Shown: positions 38,552 to 47,317 of the stretch, one piece after another
Numbering within the stretch: the first letter of the stretch is position 1
Layout: every line of letters starts with the position of its first letter
Assembly: GCF_006334915.2 (NCBI RefSeq)
Contig: NZ_VDMA02000012.1
Span: 124,001 to 188,000 of the forward strand
Source of the DNA: Microbispora catharanthi
Lineage (GTDB): Bacteria; Actinomycetota; Actinomycetes; Streptosporangiales; Streptosporangiaceae
DNA length: 64,000 nucleotides
Direction of reading: 5' to 3'
The notes under the pieces: generated by a model
What the model was told of the DNA's origin: nothing
Seen by the model: only the letters and a program-made list of their open reading frames with translations
Databases searched by the model: none
Translations under genes and position numbers: made by a program

Positions 38552-39429
38552 CCAGCGAGGTTCCCACGACGGCGGAGAGCCGTCTGGTGGTCCCCGGGAC
38601 CGTCCACGCCGGCGCCTTCCTCGGCTACCTGCTGGCCGGCGGCCTGCTCGTGCAGACGGCCACGCTGGAGCGGATGATCGAAACCGGGCTGCTGGACGCC
38701 GACGACTGGGACGGCGTGCAGCCCATCGTGCTGACACTGGCCGTGCCGATGCTGGCCGCGGCGGTGGCCCTGCACTGGGGGCTGCGCCCCGCCCGGCTGG
38801 TGCTGGCCATCACAGGCTGGCTGCTGGCGGGCTTCCTGGCCGTGCTGACGCTCGGCCTCCTGGGCCGCCCGTCGGTGCCCGCGACGGTGCCGCTGTCCAT
38901 CGTCGCGAACGCCGTGGCGGCCGTCGTCATGGCCAGGCTGCCGTACGGACAGCAGGCGGACGACTACCTGAAGGGCCGCGGCCGGACCCGGGCCGACGTC
39001 CGTGCCGCCCGCCTTGACGGCCTGGCCGCGCCCGGCGGCGTCCGCCTCGTGGCCGGCTTCGTCGGCCTGGCCGCGCTGGTGGGGGTCGTCGCCACGGTGG
39101 ATCTCGTGGTCAACGCGAACGGTTCCCCGCTGCCGCCGCTCGCCATCGCGTGCATGGCCGTGGCACTGGTCAGGGGACTGCTGCGCGGCCGGCTCTGGGC
39201 GCGTGCCTACAGCGTCATCGTGTTCGCGTCCGCCCTGGCCGGCGGCCTGATCACGCTGATCGGACTCTGGCGGGCCTCGATCCCGGAGGAAGGCTTCCTC
39301 GCCTCCGCCCCGCCGGACGTCGGCCCGGCCGTAATGGTCACCCTGCTGCTGATGGCCGTCGCCGCCGTGCTGCTGTACGCGCTGGCGTGGCAGGAGAGCA
39401 GCGCCGCCTTCTTCGACGAGGGCTGGTGA
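38548..39429 (+). CDS. Multi-pass membrane protein of unknown function
   Basis: 293 residues with about eight hydrophobic helices, e.g. VHAGAFLGYLLAGGLLVQTA, LVLAITGWLLAGFLAVLTLG and VMVTLLLMAVAAVLLYALAW. No transport or enzymatic motif is visible. Coupled to the upstream secreted protein. Its stop codon directly abuts the right end of the TnpB remnant. Confidence 0.78.
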   Translation: MTSEVPTTAESRLVVPGTVHAGAFLGYLLAGGLLVQTATLERMIETGLLDADDWDGVQPIVLTLAVPMLAAAVALHWGLRPARLVLAITGWLLAGFLAVLTLGLLGRPSVPATVPLSIVANAVAAVVMARLPYGQQADDYLKGRGRTRADVRAARLDGLAAPGGVRLVAGFVGLAALVGVVATVDLVVNANGSPLPPLAIACMAVALVRGLLRGRLWARAYSVIVFASALAGGLITLIGLWRASIPEEGFLASAPPDVGPAVMVTLLLMAVAAVLLYALAWQESSAAFFDEGW

Positions 39430-39632
39430 CTTCCTCGCGGCCCTCAAAGGACCGGGATTCCCGCCCTCACGGGCTGGGCTTCCTGCTTCACCGCCGACCG
39501 CCGAAGGGAGGACCCTTGCGGACTCACGTCAGCTCCACAGGCGGACACCGCTCGACCAGCGGCCAGGATGTTCTTGGCGGCGTTGACGTCCCGGTCGTGC
39601 CGGGTGCCGCAGTCCGGGTAGGCGACGCGCTT
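39430..39632 (-). pseudogene. tnpB: TnpB remnant (C-terminal tip) with conserved right-end hairpins
   Basis: Minus-strand frame with GTRHDRDVNAAKNILAAGRA and VSACGADVS, ending KQEAQPVRAGIPVL. It matches the last about 55 residues of the intact TnpB at 47318-48526. Only the last RuvC Asp and half a zinc finger remain. The right end keeps a hairpin whose loop holds the stop codon (stem 39438-39443 with 39449-39454, loop 39444-39448). Its sequence differs from the intact copy but pairs equally well, which points to selection on RNA or DNA structure. Confidence 0.85.
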
Positions 39633-39664
39633 GTGAAGCGCGCCGGAAGACCGGCGCGCTTCAC
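39633..39664. terminator. Perfect 14-bp hairpin downstream of acyl-CoA synthetase gene
   Basis: GTGAAGCGCGCCGG (39633-39646), loop AAGA, exact complement at 39651-39664. It lies 22 bp past the stop of the minus-strand synthetase gene and next to the TnpB remnant; probable terminator. Confidence 0.7.
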
Positions 39665-39686
39665 GGGTGCGCACAGGCGGCCGGAG

Positions 39687-41813
39687 TCAGCGGCCGGCTC
39701 GGTCGCGCCAGGTGATGAGGGCGTCGAGCGCCTCCACATGGGAGCCGCGGACGAGCAGCGGGTTGATCTCCAGCGACTCCAGGTCGTCGCCGAGGCTCTC
39801 GGCGAAGGCGGCGACGCGGGCCACGACCTCGGCGACGGCGTCGAGGTCGGCGGGCTCGGTGCCGCGTGCGCCCCGCAGCAGCGCGGTGCCGCGCAGCTCG
39901 TCCAGCGCCCGCCGCACCTCGGCCGCGTCCACCGGCAGGACGCGCAGCGCCGTGTCGCGCAGCGCCTCCACCCAGATCCCGCCCAGGCCGACGGCCAGGG
40001 TGAGCCCCCACGCCGGGTCCCGCACGATGCCGGCCAGCAGCTCCACGCCGCCGCCGCGCTGCGGCTGGACGAGCGCGCCCACCCGGCCGGCGCCGGGCAC
40101 CGCCGCGGCGGCGGCCACGACCTCGCGGTAGGCCCGCTCGACGTCCCGCGCGTCGGACAGGCCCAGCCGGACCCCGCCGATGTCGCTCTTGTGCCCCAGC
40201 CCTTCGGCGGCGGCCTTGAGGACGACCGGGTAGCCGAACCCGACCGCCGCCGCCACCGCCGACTCCTCGTCGTACACCAGCTCGCCGGGCACGACCGGGA
40301 TCCCGGCGGACGACAGCAGGGCGGCGGCGCGGTGCTCGGCCCACACGCCGGTTCCCGCCTCGACCGCCGGGGTGCTGACCGCCGCCTCGGCCGGGACGGC
40401 TCCGTTCGCCGCCTCGACGGCCGCGCGGTGCGCCCGGGACCACCGGACCGCGGCGCCGATGGCGTGCATGCCGTGCTCGATGCCGCCCGCGACGTACGGG
40501 AACCCGGCCTCCCGCTGGACGTCGCGGCCGAACTCGGTGACGTCGGTCAGCACGTTGCTCACGACGACGACCGGCATCGGGGCGTCGGCCATGCGCTTGG
40601 CGCTCGCCGAGAACATGGCGTACACGGGCGCGGGGTCGGGCGGGGCGACGCGCGGGAGGTCCGACAGGAGCATGACCGCGTCCACGCCGGGGTCGGCGGT
40701 GACGGCCTCCAGCGCGCGGCCGAGCAGCGTACGGTCGATCAGCACATAGCCGGTGACGTCGAGCGGGTTCTGCACGGTCCCGAAGGCGGGCACGATCTCC
40801 CGCAGCCGGGCGACGGTCTCCGGGGCGAACGCCGGCAGCTCCAGCCCCTCGTCCTCGGCACGATCGGCGATGATCTCCGACGCGCCGCCCGACGGCGTGA
40901 CGACGCCGATCCGCGGGCCCGGCAACGGCCCCACCTCGGCCAGCAGCCCCGCGGTGATGATGAGGTCCTCGAGCGACCGCACCCGCACGACCCCGAGCTG
41001 CCGGAACGCCGCGTCGATCACGTTGTCGTCACCGACGAGCGCACCGGTGTGGGCCTGGGCGGTGCGCGAGGCGAGCCGGCTGCGCCCGATCTTGAGCGCG
41101 ACGATCGGCTTGCCCGCGAGCAGCGCCCGGCGCGCCGCCCGGGAGAACGCGGCCGGGTCGCGGACCGACTCGAGGAACAGCGCGATGGCCTTGGTCGCCG
41201 GGTCGTCCACCAGGTAGTCGATCACGCCGGTGACGGTGACGAGCGACTCGTTGCCCATCGAGGTGAGCAGGCTGATCCCGACGTTGCGGGCCTGCGCGAA
41301 GCCGAGCACCGAGCTGGCCAGCGCGCCGCTCTGCAGCACCACGCCGACCGACCCGCGCAGCAGCGGGGACGGGATCGGCAGGCCGTACGGCGTGACGTCC
41401 GCGGCGGCGTTGATGAAACCGTTGCCGTTGGGGCCGAGCACGGTGAGGTCGTTCTCGCGGGCGAAGTCGACGATCTCCGCCTCCAGGGCGGCGCCCTCCG
41501 GGCCGGTCTCGCCGAAGCCCGCGGTGAGGATCACGTAGTGACGGACGCCGAGCTTGGCCCCCTCGCGCAGCACGGGCAGCACGGCGGTCGTCGGCACCAT
41601 CACGTACGCGAGGTCGACCTGGCCGGGGATGTCGGACAGGCTGCGGTGGGCCTGCTCGCCGTGCACCACGCCGCCGCGCGGGTTGACCAGGTGCACGGGT
41701 CCGCGGAAGCCGTGCGTACGGAGGTTGGTCAGCGTGCTGATCGACCAGCCGGACTTGTCCGTCGCCCCGACCAGGGCGATCGACCGGGGGTTGAACAGCT
41801 CTCCTACCGGCAT
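39687..41813 (-). CDS. NDP-forming acyl-CoA synthetase (acetate-CoA ligase family)
   Basis: 708 residues. CoA-binding domain (LFNPRSIALVGATDKSGWSI), succinyl-CoA-ligase-like flavodoxin domains with the phospho-His region (VTPSGGASEIIADRAEDEGL), and a C-terminal ATP-grasp domain (GYPVVLKAAAEGLGHKSDIG). It activates an acid to its CoA thioester with ATP to ADP. The gap to the preceding acyl-CoA dehydrogenase stop is 2 bp, so they are one operon. It likely performs the entry step of the catabolic regulon. Confidence 0.9.
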   Translation of the reverse strand: MPVGELFNPRSIALVGATDKSGWSISTLTNLRTHGFRGPVHLVNPRGGVVHGEQAHRSLSDIPGQVDLAYVMVPTTAVLPVLREGAKLGVRHYVILTAGFGETGPEGAALEAEIVDFARENDLTVLGPNGNGFINAAADVTPYGLPIPSPLLRGSVGVVLQSGALASSVLGFAQARNVGISLLTSMGNESLVTVTGVIDYLVDDPATKAIALFLESVRDPAAFSRAARRALLAGKPIVALKIGRSRLASRTAQAHTGALVGDDNVIDAAFRQLGVVRVRSLEDLIITAGLLAEVGPLPGPRIGVVTPSGGASEIIADRAEDEGLELPAFAPETVARLREIVPAFGTVQNPLDVTGYVLIDRTLLGRALEAVTADPGVDAVMLLSDLPRVAPPDPAPVYAMFSASAKRMADAPMPVVVVSNVLTDVTEFGRDVQREAGFPYVAGGIEHGMHAIGAAVRWSRAHRAAVEAANGAVPAEAAVSTPAVEAGTGVWAEHRAAALLSSAGIPVVPGELVYDEESAVAAAVGFGYPVVLKAAAEGLGHKSDIGGVRLGLSDARDVERAYREVVAAAAAVPGAGRVGALVQPQRGGGVELLAGIVRDPAWGLTLAVGLGGIWVEALRDTALRVLPVDAAEVRRALDELRGTALLRGARGTEPADLDAVAEVVARVAAFAESLGDDLESLEINPLLVRGSHVEALDALITWRDRAGR

Positions 41814-41815
41814 CC

Positions 41816-42985
41816 TCACTCCCCGATCGTGCCGAGGCGGGCGTGGCCCCTGAGCAGGTTGCGCGCGATCGTCCGGCGCTGGATCTCGTCGGTGCCCTCG
41901 AAGATCCGCAACAGGCGCAGCTCGCGATACCACCGCTCGATGGGCAGTTCCTTGGTGTAGCCCATGCCCCCGTGGATCTGCAGCACGCGGTCGACGACCT
42001 GGTTGGCCATGACCGCGCCGTTCAGCTTGGCGATCGAGGAGGCGTGCCGGGCGTCCATGCCCTGCTGCACGCGCCAGGCGGCGTGGAGGGTGAGCCACTT
42101 GGCCGCCTCGATCTCCACCTGCGAGTCGGCGATCATCCACTGGATCGCCTGGTATTCGGCGATCGGCTTGCCCATCGACATGCGGATCTTGGCGTAGTCG
42201 ATCGCCATCTGGAGCATGCGCTCGGCCGAGCCGACCGCCCGCGCGGGGATCATGTAGCGGCCCTGGCCGATCCACTGCATCGCCAGGTCGAAGCCCCTGC
42301 CGAGCTCGCCGAGGATGTTCTCCTCCGGCACCCTGACGTCCTCGAACACCAGCGAGGCCGGACCCCACTGCCCCATCGTCGGGATCGGCTCGGACTTCCA
42401 GCCCATGTCGCGGTCGGCCAGGAAGCAGGTGACGCCGCCGTTCGCACCCTTGTCGGCGTCGGTCACCGCGAACACCATCACGAAGTCGGCCTCGTTGCCG
42501 CCGGTGATGAAGGTCTTCTCGCCGTTGATGACCCAGTCTCCGCCGTCCTTGACGGCACGCGTACGGATGTTGCGGGCGTCCGAGCCCGCGCCCGGCTCGG
42601 TGATGGCGAAGCAGGAACGGCGCTCCCCCTCGATGGTGGGGATCAGGTAGCGCCGTTTCTGTTCCTCGGTGCCGGCGTAGAGGATGTTGTCGGCCGACCC
42701 GCCGAAGCTGAACGGGACGAACGTCCGCCCCATCTCCATGGCGATGATCGCGGACATGACCGGGCCCAGGGCGGCCCCGCCGTACTCCTCAGGGGTGTTG
42801 ATGCCCCAGAAGCCCATCTTCTTCGCCTTGAGCCGCAGGTCGCTGAGGACCTCGGGATCGAGCCCCGGGCCGCCGGCGCGCTCGCCGCGCAGCACCTCGG
42901 GTTCGAGCGGCATGATTTCCCGCTCCACGAACGCGCGGATGGTGTCACGGATCTGCAGTTCCTCTGGGCTCAGGGAGAAGTCCAT
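41816..42985 (-). CDS. Acyl-CoA dehydrogenase
   Basis: 389 residues. Complete ACAD fold: N-terminal helices (EELQIRDTIRAFVEREIMPL), middle FAITEPGAGSDA, and a C-terminal FEGTDEIQRRTIARNLLRG where Glu 363 is the expected catalytic base. It introduces an alpha-beta double bond into acyl-CoA with FAD. It is the first gene of the minus-strand pair with the synthetase, downstream of TTCTAGAAT elements. Confidence 0.93.
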   Translation of the reverse strand: MDFSLSPEELQIRDTIRAFVEREIMPLEPEVLRGERAGGPGLDPEVLSDLRLKAKKMGFWGINTPEEYGGAALGPVMSAIIAMEMGRTFVPFSFGGSADNILYAGTEEQKRRYLIPTIEGERRSCFAITEPGAGSDARNIRTRAVKDGGDWVINGEKTFITGGNEADFVMVFAVTDADKGANGGVTCFLADRDMGWKSEPIPTMGQWGPASLVFEDVRVPEENILGELGRGFDLAMQWIGQGRYMIPARAVGSAERMLQMAIDYAKIRMSMGKPIAEYQAIQWMIADSQVEIEAAKWLTLHAAWRVQQGMDARHASSIAKLNGAVMANQVVDRVLQIHGGMGYTKELPIERWYRELRLLRIFEGTDEIQRRTIARNLLRGHARLGTIGE

Positions 42986-42998
42986 CGACGCGACTCTT

Positions 42999-43083
42999 TT
43001 CTAGAATTGCTCTCTAGGAATCGGCTCCAGCCTGGTTCCCCGCCGGAGGGGTGTCAAGAGGTCTGGAATCACTTTCTAGAATT
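42999..43083. promoter_or_regulatory. TTCTAGAATT-type operators between acyl-CoA dehydrogenase and tetR
   Basis: TTCTAGAATT at 42999-43008 with a CTCTAGGAAT half site following, and TTCTAGAATT at 43074-43083 preceded by GTCTGGAATC. One site lies close to each divergent start, suggesting control of both genes. Confidence 0.72.
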
Positions 43084-43126
43084 CGACCGGCTACGATGGC
43101 GTCGTCCCTGTCGACAAGGAGCCCAG

Positions 43127-43789
43127 ATGGCACGCAAGCCCGGCGGCAGGAGCGGCTCGTGGGAGTGGAGCCGCACCGCCCAGACGCGTAAGAGCATGCT
43201 TCAGGCCGCCCGCGAGGTCTTCTCCGAGCACGGCTTCGCCGACGCCAACGTCGCGGACGTCGTCGTGCGCGCGGGCTCCAGCGTGGGCAGCCTCTACCAC
43301 CACTTCGGCGGCAAGACCGAGCTGTTCCTCGCGCTGTGGGAGGAGCACCAGGCCGCCCACGAGGAGGCCGCCGCGTCCAGCGTCGCCGCGGCGAAGCAGG
43401 CGGGGGTGAAGGACCCCGTCGAGCTGTTCATCGCCGGGGCCAGGGCGTTCCTCGAAGGGTCCTGGCAGCGGCGCGACCTGGCGCGGCTGTTCATGGACGG
43501 CGACGGCCCGCCGGGGTTCGAGCTGATGCGGCGCACCCGCGGCCGGGAGTGGGTCCGGCAGAACGCCGTCCTGCTCGGCGCGGCGAACACGCCGACCGAC
43601 CGCCTCACGGTCTCGGTCCTCACCAGCGTGATCGGCGAGGCCGGACGCGAGGTCGCGACGAGCGAGACCGAGGAGGAGGCCGAGGAGGTCGTCGAGGCGG
43701 CGATCGCGCTCATCCGCCGCTTCGGCGACCCCCTGGCCACCCACGACACCACAGGTGCAGTGGACGACGCCGGGGCCGCACCGAGCTGA
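43127..43789 (+). CDS. TetR-family regulator, likely controller of the TTCTAGAAT regulon
   Basis: 220 residues from ATG 43127 behind AAGGAGCCCAG. HTH: AAREVFSEHGFADANVADVV, then VRAGSSVGSLYHHFGGKTEL. The C-terminal ligand domain is rich in Glu (ETEEEAEEVVEAAIALIRRF). It lies centrally among the catabolic genes and has operator-like elements just upstream. Acyl-CoA or a pathway intermediate is a plausible inducer. Confidence 0.88.
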   Translation: MARKPGGRSGSWEWSRTAQTRKSMLQAAREVFSEHGFADANVADVVVRAGSSVGSLYHHFGGKTELFLALWEEHQAAHEEAAASSVAAAKQAGVKDPVELFIAGARAFLEGSWQRRDLARLFMDGDGPPGFELMRRTRGREWVRQNAVLLGAANTPTDRLTVSVLTSVIGEAGREVATSETEEEAEEVVEAAIALIRRFGDPLATHDTTGAVDDAGAAPS

Positions 43790-43836
43790 TTTCGACGTGC
43801 TGACCCCGGCGACGCCCCGCGCGCCGCTCCTCCACC

Positions 43837-44694
43837 TCAGGCGGGGCGGAAGGCGGCCCTGCCTCGGTCGATCACGACGGTGCCGTCCTCCTTCGCCGTA
43901 CGGAACAGGGCGGTCGCACCGTCGTCGGACGCCCTGGTGGACACCCAGACGGACACGGTCAGCGGCTCTCCCGGGAAGACCGGTTTGCTGAACCGTCCCG
44001 ACATTGCCGCGAAGCGGGCCGGGTCGGACCCCGCCACCGCGTGCAGCAGCGCCCGCCCGGTGATCCCGTACGTGCACAGCCCGTGCAGGATCGGCCGGGG
44101 GAAGCCGGCGCGAGCGGCGAAGGTGGGGTCGGAGTGCAGCGGGTTGCGGTCTCCGGACAGGCGGTACAGCAGCGCCTGGTCCGGGCGGGTCTCGTACGTC
44201 ACCGTGTGGTCCGGTGGCCTGCCGGGCTCGGCCCACTCGTCGCGGGGGCCGCGCTCGCCGCCGAAGCCGCCCTCGCCCCGGATGAACACCGAGCTCCGGC
44301 TCGTGATCAGCAACTCGCCGCTTTCGGCGTCGGCCGCCCTGGCTTCCGTCGTCACCAGCGCCCCCGAGCCCTTGTCGTAGATGCCGGTCACCGTCGAGGT
44401 CGTCCGTACGCGACCGGCGGCCGGCAGCTCGCCGTGCAGTTCGAAGGCCTGCTCGGCGTGCACGAGCATGGCGGGGTCGAAGTCGCCGAGCCGCCGCCCG
44501 GTGGGCGCCTGGGCGGCCAGGACCGCGAAGGTCGGCAGCGCCCGCTGCCGGATCCCCGCCGAGTTCTCCGTGGTGAAGGCGAGCTCCTCGGTGCCCGCCC
44601 CGACGCCCAGCGCGTACAGCAGGGTGTCGGCGGACGTCCACGACCGCTCGTGCGGCGCGCTCTCCACCCCGATCAGACTGTGGTCGAGCGGCAT
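43837..44694 (-). CDS. MaoC-family hydratase/dehydratase
   Basis: 285 residues, a double hot-dog protein. The C-terminal active hot-dog has the hydratase-2 motif LSGDRNPLHSDPTFAARAGF then PRPILHGLCTYG, with Asp and His at the catalytic positions. The N-terminal half is the inactive dehydratase-like hot-dog. It hydrates enoyl-CoA to 3-hydroxyacyl-CoA. It starts 1 bp after the SDR stop, so they form one operon. Confidence 0.9.
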   Translation of the reverse strand: MPLDHSLIGVESAPHERSWTSADTLLYALGVGAGTEELAFTTENSAGIRQRALPTFAVLAAQAPTGRRLGDFDPAMLVHAEQAFELHGELPAAGRVRTTSTVTGIYDKGSGALVTTEARAADAESGELLITSRSSVFIRGEGGFGGERGPRDEWAEPGRPPDHTVTYETRPDQALLYRLSGDRNPLHSDPTFAARAGFPRPILHGLCTYGITGRALLHAVAGSDPARFAAMSGRFSKPVFPGEPLTVSVWVSTRASDDGATALFRTAKEDGTVVIDRGRAAFRPA

Positions 44695-44695
44695 G

Positions 44696-45619
44696 TCAGT
44701 CCTCCCCGTCCGGGATGCGCCCGCTGGTGAGGGCGTTCGGCGCGGCCTTGTCCACCAGGGCGGGGATCACCTCGCCCAGCTCGGCCGGATCCCACCGGGC
44801 GTCCTTGTCCACCCCCGGCCCGGCGTGCCAGCCCTCGGCGACGCTGATGTGCCCGCCGCGCACGTTGAAGACCCGGCCCGTGATCCCCCGCGACTGCGCG
44901 CTCGCCAGCCACACCACCAGCGGCGCGATGTTGTCCGGCGCCGCCGGGTCGAAACCGCCCTCGGCGGGCCGCCTCCCGCCCGGGATGAGGTTCTCGGTCA
45001 TCCGGGTGAGCGCGGCGGGGGCGACCGCGTTGACCGTCACGCCGTAACGCGCCAGCTCCTTCGCCGCGATGATCGTCAGCGACGCGATTCCCGCCTTGGC
45101 CGCGCCGTAGTTGCCCTGGCCGGCGTTGCCGTAGATGCCGGACGACGACGTGGTGTTGATCACCCGGGCGTCCACCGGCTCCCCGGCCTTGGCCCTGGAC
45201 CTCCAGTAGGCGGCGGCGTACCGGAGCGGGGCGAAGGTGCCGCGCAGGTGCACCCGGATGACCGCGTCCCACTCGTCGGCGGTCATGTTGACGAGCATCC
45301 GGTCGCGCAGGATGCCCGCGTTGTTGACCAGGACGTGCAGGTCGCCGAAGGTCTCCACGGCCCTCCTGATCATGCGTTGCGCGCCGTCGAAGTCGGAGAC
45401 GTCCGCGCCGTCGACCACGGCCTCGCCGCCCATGGCCCTGATCTCCTCGACCACTTCGCCCGCGGCGCCGGTGGACGACCCGGTGCCGTCGACCTCGGCG
45501 CCCAGGTCGTTGACGACGACCTTGGCGCCCTGGCGCGCGAACTCCAGCGCGTGTCCCCGTCCGATGCCCCGCGCGGCGCCGGTGACGATCACGACACGGC
45601 CTTCCACGATTCCGCCCAT
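44696..45619 (-). CDS. SDR-family 3-hydroxyacyl-CoA dehydrogenase (HSD17B4-like)
   Basis: 307 residues. Cofactor motif VTGAARGIGRGHA, NNAG, catalytic NTTSSSGIYGNAGQGNYGAA followed by Lys. The long insertion VVVNDLGAEVDGTGSSTGAA is typical of the peroxisomal-multifunctional-enzyme-2-like SDRs, which oxidise 3-hydroxyacyl-CoA of branched or sterol-type chains. Paired with the MaoC hydratase it gives the hydration/oxidation steps of beta-oxidation. Confidence 0.9.
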   Translation of the reverse strand: MGGIVEGRVVIVTGAARGIGRGHALEFARQGAKVVVNDLGAEVDGTGSSTGAAGEVVEEIRAMGGEAVVDGADVSDFDGAQRMIRRAVETFGDLHVLVNNAGILRDRMLVNMTADEWDAVIRVHLRGTFAPLRYAAAYWRSRAKAGEPVDARVINTTSSSGIYGNAGQGNYGAAKAGIASLTIIAAKELARYGVTVNAVAPAALTRMTENLIPGGRRPAEGGFDPAAPDNIAPLVVWLASAQSRGITGRVFNVRGGHISVAEGWHAGPGVDKDARWDPAELGEVIPALVDKAAPNALTSGRIPDGED

Positions 45620-45664
45620 GCCCAGCTCCCTTGACTCGACCTTGACCCGACCGCGTATGAACGT

Positions 45665-45690
45665 GATTCTAGTAATGGAATCTAGAATTC
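45665..45690. promoter_or_regulatory. TTCTAG/ATCTAGAATT operator between SDR and MFS genes
   Basis: GATTCTAG (45665-45672) and ATCTAGAATTC (45680-45690) form an imperfect inverted pair in the 109-bp divergent gap. It matches the elements elsewhere in the regulon. Confidence 0.7.
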
Positions 45691-45728
45691 GGTAGGGAGG
45701 AGCCGGTCATGATCCAGCTCGCCGTACG

Positions 45729-47267
45729 ATGACGGCCGTGCCGCAGACCGTTGCGGCGGACCCCGGCGAGCGGGAGCGGCTGCGCCACGCCTGGCGGACG
45801 CTGTCGGTCGTGAGCATGGCCAGCGTCCTGACCGCGCTCGGCGGCAGCGCGCTCAACGTGGCGCTCCCCCAGGTCGTACGGCAGACGCACGCGAGTGCGG
45901 ACGCCGCGAGCTGGATCCTGCTCGCCTTCCAGCTCACGACGACCGTGCTCATGGTCGTGTTCGGCCGGCTCGCCGACCTGTTCGGGCGGCGGGCGATGTA
46001 TCTCGGCGGCCTGGCCACCTACACCGTCGCCAGCCTGCTGGCCGGGCTCGCGCCGGACGCGTGGGTCATCGTGGCGCTGCGGGTGGTGCAGGCGGCGGGC
46101 GGGGCCATGCTGCTGACCAACAGCGCCGCCCTGGTGACCGCCGCCTTCCCCAAGTCGCGGCTCGGCGAGGGGATGGGCGTCTACACCGCGTCGTTCTCCA
46201 TCGCCCAGCTCGCCGGCCCTTCGCTCGGCGGCCTGTTCACCGAGCACCTGGGCTGGCGCTGGGTGTTCTGGTACAACGTGCCCCTCGGCATCGCGTGCCT
46301 GGTCTGGGGCGCGATGGCCCTCCGTCCCGGACCGCCGCAGGGCCGCGACCGGGGGCTCGACCTGTCCGGCAACGCGCTCGTGCTCGCCTGTCTCGGCGGC
46401 CTGCTGCTCGCGCTGTCGGAGGTGACCAGGCTCGGCTGGGGACATCCGATGGTGGTCTCCGGGCTCGTCGTGTTCGCGGTGACGCTGCCGCTGTTCGTCG
46501 TGCGGGAGCTGCGGGCCCGTCATCCGGTGGTGGACATCCGGATGTTCCGCGATCTCACGTTCGCCCTCGGGACACTGGCGTCATTCCTCAACTCGACCGC
46601 TCGGGTCGGGGTGGTGCTCCTCGTGTCGCTGTTCTTCCAGGCCGTCCGCGGGGAGGACCCGGTGAGCGCGGCGGTGAAGGTGCTGCCGCTCTCGATCGCG
46701 GCGATGGCGGCGTCGGTCGCATCGGGCTTCCTGCTGCGCCGCCTCGGCCCGCGCACGGTGGCCGTCGCCGCGACCTCGCTGACGACGGCGGGCCTGGCCG
46801 TGCTGCTGTGGCTGATCTCCCCCGGCATGTCGTCGGCGTCGCTCACGGCCGCCCTCGTGCTGATCGGCGTCGGCTCGGGCATGTTCCTGCCCTCCAACAC
46901 CACCGCGATCCTCGACGGGGTGCCGTCGCACCGGCTGGGGATCGTCAACGCCATGCGCCTGATGCTGCAGAACACCGGGGTGGTGGTCGGCACCGCGCTG
47001 GTCCTGTCGATCATCACGGTGCCGCTGCCGGCCGGGCTGCACGACGCCGTCTTCGCGGGAACGCTGTCCCACGTCTCATCCACGGCGGTCGAGCAGCTCG
47101 TGACCGGCTACCGCTGGGCGCTGGCCTGCATGACCGCCGTCTCCGCGCTTGCCGTGTTCACCGGATTCTCCAGAGGAAGGCTGGCCTTTCAGGGTCGGGA
47201 GGAATCCGGGCCTCCCAAGGGGTGGCCCGGCGAAGCCGGGACAAGCCAGAGTGCGAAGCGCTCATGA
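45729..47267 (+). CDS. MFS transporter (DHA2, 14-TM drug-exporter type)
   Basis: 512 residues with about 14 hydrophobic helices. Typical DHA2 features: LGGSALNVALPQVVRQTHAS at the first helix, FGRLADLFGRRAMYLGG in loop 2-3, and the motif C-like FTEHLGWRWVFWYNVPLGIA. It is divergent from the SDR of the regulon with a TTCTAGAAT-type site between. The last about 20 residues (EESGPPKGWPGEAGTSQSAK) are hydrophilic and may derive from the left flank of the adjacent TnpB element rather than the original gene. Confidence 0.88.
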   Translation: MTAVPQTVAADPGERERLRHAWRTLSVVSMASVLTALGGSALNVALPQVVRQTHASADAASWILLAFQLTTTVLMVVFGRLADLFGRRAMYLGGLATYTVASLLAGLAPDAWVIVALRVVQAAGGAMLLTNSAALVTAAFPKSRLGEGMGVYTASFSIAQLAGPSLGGLFTEHLGWRWVFWYNVPLGIACLVWGAMALRPGPPQGRDRGLDLSGNALVLACLGGLLLALSEVTRLGWGHPMVVSGLVVFAVTLPLFVVRELRARHPVVDIRMFRDLTFALGTLASFLNSTARVGVVLLVSLFFQAVRGEDPVSAAVKVLPLSIAAMAASVASGFLLRRLGPRTVAVAATSLTTAGLAVLLWLISPGMSSASLTAALVLIGVGSGMFLPSNTTAILDGVPSHRLGIVNAMRLMLQNTGVVVGTALVLSIITVPLPAGLHDAVFAGTLSHVSSTAVEQLVTGYRWALACMTAVSALAVFTGFSRGRLAFQGREESGPPKGWPGEAGTSQSAKRS

Positions 47268-47317
47268 CTCTCTCGTTTTCGCGTTCCGATCAGAGAAGTG
47301 GATGGCAAAATGCGGAC

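Noticed and set aside
39150-41960. 936-codon open frame on the plus strand
   Set aside because: It is antisense to the acyl-CoA synthetase, which has full domain motifs. Composition is typical of a shadow frame.
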